DNA of 9,968 bases, from contig MFGW01000171.1 in the NCBI GenBank assembly GCA_001780385.1, positions 17,433 to 27,400 on the forward strand, given 5' to 3'. Made by a program: the position numbers and the translations under genes. Shown piece after piece: positions 5,571 through 9,968 of this stretch. Within the stretch, counting starts at the first letter, position 1; every line of letters starts with the position of its first letter. Below the pieces are notes generated by a model. That model worked only from the letters and a program-made list of their open reading frames with translations. It did not search any database and was not told where the DNA came from. The DNA is from Candidatus Fischerbacteria bacterium RBG_13_37_8. Lineage in GTDB: Bacteria > Acidobacteriota > HRBIN11 > MFGW01.

Positions 5571-7871
5571 TTATTGCAGATCCATAGCCCTGACAGTATT
5601 AAATTCATAAAATTGACCACTTACTTCCACTTTATAATACTGAGCATAAGCATAGCCATCAGTCTTTTCAGTCGGATATGGCACAACTACACCTTCACGG
5701 AGATAACCATTCTGACGATAATTAAAATTCATGCCGGTTTTTTTAACTATCAATCCTTCAAGTTTATAATAATCATCACCGTTACCCGGAACTGGTAAAA
5801 CAGCGCCTTTAACCATTTTATAAATTTTAAGAGCTCCGGCAGGTACCTCGTGGGTTCCTATGACAATCGATGGAGATTCATACACCAATCGGAAATGCTT
5901 TAATGCTTTAAACTTTGGACCATTTTTGTTCTGCGTCATATTAGCGCTTCCGTAAAATTCATTCAATCGCATTGCCATGCTATTAAGCATGGTGTTTTTA
6001 GCGCTTCTTAAAACTTTTCTTGCTCCATTCTCTATTATATATTGATATTCAAAATATTCATTTGAATTCTCGCCCAGCAAATCCGGATATTGAAATATTC
6101 CAAATAATTTCGGAACAACCACATAAGTGCTTTTATATTTTTTCATAATATTAACAGCTTTATCTTCATCAGAAGTCAGAAAAAAAGCAGCCATATCGGA
6201 AAGCCCATTCCAGGAAGAAGGGCTTGTATAAATATAACCAAAGTTGTCTGCAACTGTTGGCATTTCCGCGTAATGATGAAGATAATGTCCCTGATCCCAT
6301 GGTGCCATTACGGACACTGGCAATGCCTTGCTGGTATCTTTGACTGGATAGGTATTAATTTGCATGTCTGTTAAGCTGGCATCCGATTTCAGCCACAGGT
6401 ATCCCTGATAGGAAGCATACAATTCATATGATTCATAGGTTGCAAAAAGCGATTCAAGAGGAATTAATAAAATTATCAGGATTGCTCCGAATAGAATTGC
6501 CCATGAGATCGAAAATTGCCTTGTGACACGATTATATAAATAATGTATAAACAACGCAATGATAATACCAAACGGCACGCAAAATGGCATAGCATATTTC
6601 ATCTGAAAAAGACTCAATGATAAAAAAAATATGCTGGATACAATTAAAATACTATACAACTCCAACGATATTTTTATTTTTCGGATTGCCACAATCAGAA
6701 AAGCAACCGGAAAAAACCATGCTAAATAACCAAAACCATCCGTTACTTTAGCAGTAGTAAATCGATCTATAGTGCCTTCTCTTTGATACAATAAAGATTC
6801 ACTTTCCTTAATAATTGAAAGCCATTTGTTCTGAGCAGCAGCATATTCAGCTCCTGATTTAAAAGGAACAAACATAAAATAAAGTATCACGGCAAGGAAT
6901 AAGATACATAAAATTAAGTTTATTATTGATTTTGCACTGTACCTTGTCCTCAAGCCGGTAATTATGTTTAGCAGGTAAAAAAACAAGCCTGTCGCAAGCA
7001 GAAAAAATACTGCCAGGAATGACACATACTCAAATCTGAATAATTCTCTGCTGAATAAATAATGAATCCATGCCAATGGCATGACCATGACAGCAGAAAC
7101 ACTATATATCATTGCTAATCTCTTAAAAAGCCACGTTTTTCTGTTTAAAATTATCATGAAAAGATCAGAAGCCGCAATCACCGCCAGGTATAAATAAGAG
7201 CCCGGCCATGTCCAGAAAAAAAGAGCATTACAGATAGCCGAAGGCAAGATATCACGAGCCACGGTACCCGGTTTATCCTTGTTTGCCAGGATATGTTTGC
7301 AATATAGTGCTGCGGCAAATATCAGTAGTACCAGGCTATCATGATCGAGTATGCCGAAATTTGCGCTTCTGACTTCCGGTCCCGTAATGCCAACCAGCAA
7401 TGCTGATAATATAGCTACTGCTGAACTTTTGCATACCTTATAAACCAATAATCCTATAAAAAAGAATTGCCCAAATGCAAAAACCAGGTTAAGAATATCT
7501 GCCGAAATTAGAGCCAGTCTTTCTGATGGATGTCCAAAAGATATGATAAATGAAGGCAGTGCCAATAACCAATCATATAAGGGTGACCATACAGGTACAG
7601 CTCCCTCCGGATAGGCCAGCAACGGATCAAAAAAAGTAAATTTCATGTTATGCTGAGCAATATAGAGAATTCGACGAACGTGGTAACAAGTATCGGGATC
7701 CCAAAAAAAAAGCGTTTTAGGTTCGAAGGTAGCAAGTTGTGTATACAAGACTTGCATAATTCGCTGATATACTAAAATGCCACTGCTCAATACCAGCAAT
7801 ACTATTGCATGAATTGACCAGGAATTCGATTTTACGGCTATTTCACTCTTCTTATGCTTTTTTTTTCCCAT
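5571..7871 (-). CDS. STT3-type oligosaccharyltransferase (GT66 family), multi-pass membrane protein
   Basis: STT3/PglB/AglB enzymes transfer a glycan from a lipid carrier to asparagine in N-X-S/T sequons on the outer face of the membrane. This 766-residue protein starts at ATG 7871 with AGGA at 7883-7880. A Lys-rich N-terminus (MGKKKHKK) is followed by about 11-13 hydrophobic segments to near residue 473 and then a soluble C-terminal domain. The first external loop carries the metal-binding DPD (Asp58, Asp60, followed by TCYHVRR), a second acidic motif is LDHD (Asp176, Asp178), and Glu356 (IKESES) may match the loop Glu that binds metal. The WWDYG sequon-binding motif appears as PWDQG (524-528), followed by HYLHHYAEMPTVADNFGY. 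No lipid-linked glycan genes or flippase are nearby, so it is an orphan here. It probably has its own promoter(s). A general membrane glycosyltransferase role is the main alternative. Confidence 0.9.
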   Translation of the reverse strand: MGKKKHKKSEIAVKSNSWSIHAIVLLVLSSGILVYQRIMQVLYTQLATFEPKTLFFWDPDTCYHVRRILYIAQHNMKFTFFDPLLAYPEGAVPVWSPLYDWLLALPSFIISFGHPSERLALISADILNLVFAFGQFFFIGLLVYKVCKSSAVAILSALLVGITGPEVRSANFGILDHDSLVLLIFAAALYCKHILANKDKPGTVARDILPSAICNALFFWTWPGSYLYLAVIAASDLFMIILNRKTWLFKRLAMIYSVSAVMVMPLAWIHYLFSRELFRFEYVSFLAVFFLLATGLFFYLLNIITGLRTRYSAKSIINLILCILFLAVILYFMFVPFKSGAEYAAAQNKWLSIIKESESLLYQREGTIDRFTTAKVTDGFGYLAWFFPVAFLIVAIRKIKISLELYSILIVSSIFFLSLSLFQMKYAMPFCVPFGIIIALFIHYLYNRVTRQFSISWAILFGAILIILLIPLESLFATYESYELYASYQGYLWLKSDASLTDMQINTYPVKDTSKALPVSVMAPWDQGHYLHHYAEMPTVADNFGYIYTSPSSWNGLSDMAAFFLTSDEDKAVNIMKKYKSTYVVVPKLFGIFQYPDLLGENSNEYFEYQYIIENGARKVLRSAKNTMLNSMAMRLNEFYGSANMTQNKNGPKFKALKHFRLVYESPSIVIGTHEVPAGALKIYKMVKGAVLPVPGNGDDYYKLEGLIVKKTGMNFNYRQNGYLREGVVVPYPTEKTDGYAYAQYYKVEVSGQFYEFNTVRAMDLQ

Positions 7872-7947
7872 ATGTTATGTCCTGGTTAAAGCAATCATGC
7901 TCAGCAAGCACTACAATGCTGAACGAATATGATTCTTTTGTTCCTTC

Positions 7948-7976
7948 ATGATAATAAAATGGATAGTCGAAGTCAA
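7948..7976 (-). promoter_or_regulatory. Predicted proximal promoter of STT3
   Basis: On the minus strand TTGACT (7976-7971) and TATCAT (7953-7948), each 5 of 6 to consensus, are separated by 17 nt. Transcription would start near 7941, giving a leader of about 70 nt. It lacks the downstream near-palindrome seen at the distal promoter, so it may be a constitutive start. Confidence 0.5.
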
Positions 7977-8106
7977 CAAAGTAACTGAGCTAATAAATAG
8001 TTTAGTTAAAAAGCTAATAAATATATTTTCGCATTGAATGCGAGCAAGAAAACAAATATAATGAATTGCTTGACTATTTAATATGATTAAGAAAGCAAAA
8101 ATGAAA

Positions 8107-8121
8107 TAGGAAAATTGTTTT
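8107..8121 (-). promoter_or_regulatory. Operator-like motif, variant copy 3 (STT3)
   Basis: On the minus strand AAAACAATTTTCCTA begins exactly 12 nt after the distal TATAAT. It matches AAAATTGATTTTCCTG of the two peptidase genes apart from a one-base shortening and changes in the centre and last base. The AAAA, ATTTTCCT and distance are conserved. Confidence 0.4.
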
Positions 8122-8133
8122 TCACTGTATAGA

Positions 8134-8162
8134 ATTATAGGGGGAGAATAGGTGAAATTCAA
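8134..8162 (-). promoter_or_regulatory. Predicted distal promoter of STT3, same architecture as the peptidase promoter
   Basis: On the minus strand TTGAAT (8162-8157) is followed by 17 nt and TATAAT (8139-8134). The upstream block TTCCTTACTTTTAGTTGAA (8176-8158) differs at only two positions from the block overlapping the peptidase -35. Transcription would start near 8127 and give a leader of about 256 nt to the STT3 ATG. Confidence 0.6.
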
Positions 8163-8295
8163 CTAAAAGTAAGGAAATAAAATAGTGCAATCATGGTAAT
8201 TATAGATAATGGAATTAGAATTTTTTCTACGTAATTGATTTTATTAAGGGAGAATGAGGGATGAATAACAATGAGGGAATAGGGGGAGGGAATGG

Positions 8296-9968
8296 TTATT
8301 TCTTTGATGATTCGCCGCAGGCATTGCGAGCTGCAACCAGGTAGAAGCGACTTCCAGTTGGAGCAGGAATGAGGATTCCCGTGGAGCCATTGGTGGCGGA
8401 GCCGGTTTGTGTAGGGAAGCTGCCGGAGGGGGAAGCGTCTTCGTAGATTACGTAATCGGTTGCTTCGCTCACATTGGTCCATGTGAGTAGAAGACTGCTG
8501 TCCGACTTCTGAAGATGCAGATTGGTTGCCTGCGAAGGCAGTGTGCAATTGAGCGTGGTGACGGCCAGTCGAACGGAATAGGATGGCATGGTGAGCGAGA
8601 AACCAGAAGGAGAAGCAGTTGCGGTACCTTTGTAGGTCAGTTGACTCTCCGCGTCAAAGCCCCAGAGATGAATACTGCCTGTAATACCGCCGGTGACTTG
8701 TACATCGGCTTCCTGATCGGTAAGGCTCTTGTTGAACAGCAGCACATACAGTTTCGCATCAGTGCCATGAAAGCTGTAGATCGCAACATCGTTGATATTG
8801 GAACTGACAGCCTGCACGCTGTCTCCCTCTATCCTGCCGCCGGTTCCATCGTAGTTCAGATGTATTTTGAATGCGTCTTCGACCCTTGATCCGACTTCCG
8901 GAACAGTCCATCGAGTTGCCAGATCGATGCCCTCGCGCGCGAAGATTGCCAGCACCTCTGCCTGGGCGAGAGCGCTGGGCAAGCCGTTGTCGTTTCCCCA
9001 GTTGTACTCGGTGATCGCGAGTTTGGTATCGGGAGCTTTTTGCGCAATGATATTTTTCATCCTGGGAATAAGCTGCACCGGTTGACCGACCCAGGACTCA
9101 TCAGAGTAAGTGGGATCAAACAGGCTTTTGACTGAGCGGAGCCTGACTGCGGCTGTTCCGGGCGACTCATCATCGGAAAGGGCGACGTTGTTTGCCTGGG
9201 GATAGTAGTGAATGTCAAGGTAATCAACAAGGCGGACGCCGTATGCTGTCTCATAATCTTTTACCTGCTGCAGGTACCATTCCAGGAAGGGTCCGTAGGT
9301 ATTATAGTCAAGTCCAGGTACACAGCCATCAGCGGCAGAATAAAAATAAGCGCACCAGCCCCAGACAACCGGACCGAAGACAAGGGCTGCGGGATCCTGC
9401 GTCTTGATTGCGAAGGCATAGTCCAGCGTACGCTGCCAGATTTCTGCATAGTTGACCTCGACAGGGTGAACATCGCGGTGAGTCGAGTTCCAGAGCATAG
9501 GCTCATTATCCAGCGCAAAGAAGCGAACTCCACCCGATCCTGCAGTACCGACGCGACTGGCGATGTGAGCCATCCAGTCCGTCACGAAGCTCGGCGTGAT
9601 CGTAATGGATGTGTCAAAAGGATTATTGCCTGTGACCGGAGTTCCATCAGTGTGGAATCCGTTGCCGGCATCAGGCCGGCACCAGGGGGGCCAGCCGGTA
9701 TAGGTGCATTCGGTCCACTCCTGTTCACCATACAGCGCAACCGAAAAGCCCCAGCGGGTGATGCGATCAAACGGAGTCCAGCCGATGATCGGCATGGTTA
9801 TAACCGGCTCGCTGCCCGCTTCCAGGGAATCGTCGATGAAGCGATCAGCTGTTGAGTTATCCGGAAGTTGATCTTCGTCCGTTTCATTTGCGATGTTGAG
9901 GTAGAACCAGTCGCTGGCCCGGTTGGAAACATCGACCTGCCAGCTATAGCGAGTTGTGGAATTGCCTC
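8296..9968 (-). CDS. GH44 family glycoside hydrolase (beta-glucanase/xyloglucanase type) with C-terminal FN3, N-terminus beyond window
   Basis: GH44 enzymes are retaining endo-beta-1,4-glucanases and xyloglucanases that cut plant beta-glucans. The frame is open at the right edge; 556 codons are visible, and the ATG at 9795 is internal because family sequence (TRYSWQVDVSNRASDWFY, then TMPIIGW) lies upstream of it. Counting from that Met, the acid/base Glu98 is in LDNEPMLWNSTHRDVHP and the nucleophile Glu263 in TEYNWG; both match the family. WGWCAYFYS, DIHYYPQ and LIPRMK are further family blocks. A beta-sandwich region (about 310-415) follows the barrel, then an FN3 domain (about 420-496) ends in NACGESSKK and TAA. 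A signal peptide should lie outside the window. The gene is clearly richer in G+C than STT3 and the spacers. The precise substrate cannot be decided from sequence. Confidence 0.93.
   Translation of the reverse strand, partial: GNSTTRYSWQVDVSNRASDWFYLNIANETDEDQLPDNSTADRFIDDSLEAGSEPVITMPIIGWTPFDRITRWGFSVALYGEQEWTECTYTGWPPWCRPDAGNGFHTDGTPVTGNNPFDTSITITPSFVTDWMAHIASRVGTAGSGGVRFFALDNEPMLWNSTHRDVHPVEVNYAEIWQRTLDYAFAIKTQDPAALVFGPVVWGWCAYFYSAADGCVPGLDYNTYGPFLEWYLQQVKDYETAYGVRLVDYLDIHYYPQANNVALSDDESPGTAAVRLRSVKSLFDPTYSDESWVGQPVQLIPRMKNIIAQKAPDTKLAITEYNWGNDNGLPSALAQAEVLAIFAREGIDLATRWTVPEVGSRVEDAFKIHLNYDGTGGRIEGDSVQAVSSNINDVAIYSFHGTDAKLYVLLFNKSLTDQEADVQVTGGITGSIHLWGFDAESQLTYKGTATASPSGFSLTMPSYSVRLAVTTLNCTLPSQATNLHLQKSDSSLLLTWTNVSEATDYVIYEDASPSGSFPTQTGSATNGSTGILIPAPTGSRFYLVAARNACGESSKK

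Larger units (their letters stand above)
7872..8295. other. AT-rich spacer between GH44 and STT3 genes
   Basis: This 424-bp spacer is strongly AT-rich and contains two candidate promoters directed at STT3 (listed separately) and the AGGA ribosome binding site at 7883-7880. No gene is supported: a TTG-initiated minus-strand frame (8162-7911, 83 codons) has no recognisable family and overlaps the promoters. I see no GC-rich stem and T-run that would terminate the GH44 transcript; just after its stop the transcript strand is C-rich (CTCCCCCTATTCCCTC). Confidence 0.6.

Noticed and set aside
7899..7920. Small TCAGCA/TGCTGA stem in the STT3 leader.
   Set aside because: Only 6 bp with a 10-nt loop and no T-run; not distinguishable from chance.
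7911..8162. 83-codon minus-strand frame upstream of STT3.
   Set aside because: TTG start, no ribosome binding site seen, very AT-rich, no recognisable motif, and it overlaps both STT3 promoters.
9208..9855. Long plus-strand frame (215 codons) antisense to GH44.
   Set aside because: A shadow of the GC-richer GH44 gene; it has no family features and the opposite strand carries both catalytic Glu motifs.

Overview
The window is a single-strand run: every gene I can support lies on the minus strand, so the order of reading is from high to low coordinates. It carries five genes: a GH44 glycoside hydrolase (N-terminus off the right edge), an STT3-type oligosaccharyltransferase, a secreted prolyl oligopeptidase, the DNA repair enzyme Tag, and a secreted subtilisin-like protease (C-terminus off the left edge). 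Signal peptides, Shine-Dalgarno sites and sigma70-type promoters show a bacterium. The mix of FN3-tailed secreted enzymes, an orphan STT3 and abundant short dispersed repeats looks like an environmental, probably uncultivated lineage, but nothing in the window fixes the phylum. Base composition is uneven: the GH44 gene is visibly richer in G+C than the AT-rich STT3 gene and the spacers.

Layout from right to left. 9968-8296 GH44 enzyme; 8295-7872 AT-rich spacer with two candidate STT3 promoters; 7871-5571 STT3; 5570-5185 spacer with one solitary repeat arm and the peptidase promoter; 5184-3028 prolyl oligopeptidase; 3048-2711 an inverted-repeat element (E2); 2683-2066 tag; 2101-1795 a second inverted-repeat element (E1); 1794-1638 protease promoter and leader; 1637-1 subtilisin-like protease.

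Two things stand out beyond the genes. First, a MITE-like repeat family: five copies of an arm of about 85 bp, four of them forming two long inverted repeats (E1, E2) that nearly fill the gaps on either side of tag, and one alone behind STT3. The outer end of the arm is translated as the same tail, EGVKARH, at the C-terminus of two unrelated proteins (the peptidase and Tag), and E2 also appears to provide the -35 box of a promoter that would make a leaderless tag mRNA. Second, a shared promoter architecture: upstream of the protease, the peptidase and STT3 there is TATAAT, then exactly 12 nt, then a near-palindrome AAAATTGATTTTCCTG (or a slightly decayed form), with a -35-like hexamer 17 nt before the -10. 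Two of the three also share a block overlapping the -35. This looks like a small regulon for protein secretion, processing and glycosylation.

Functionally, three secreted hydrolases (polysaccharide, peptide and protein) and a glycan-transferring membrane enzyme suggest extracellular polymer degradation, with the secreted proteins as possible glycosylation substrates. That link is inference; all genes appear to have separate promoters rather than forming one operon.
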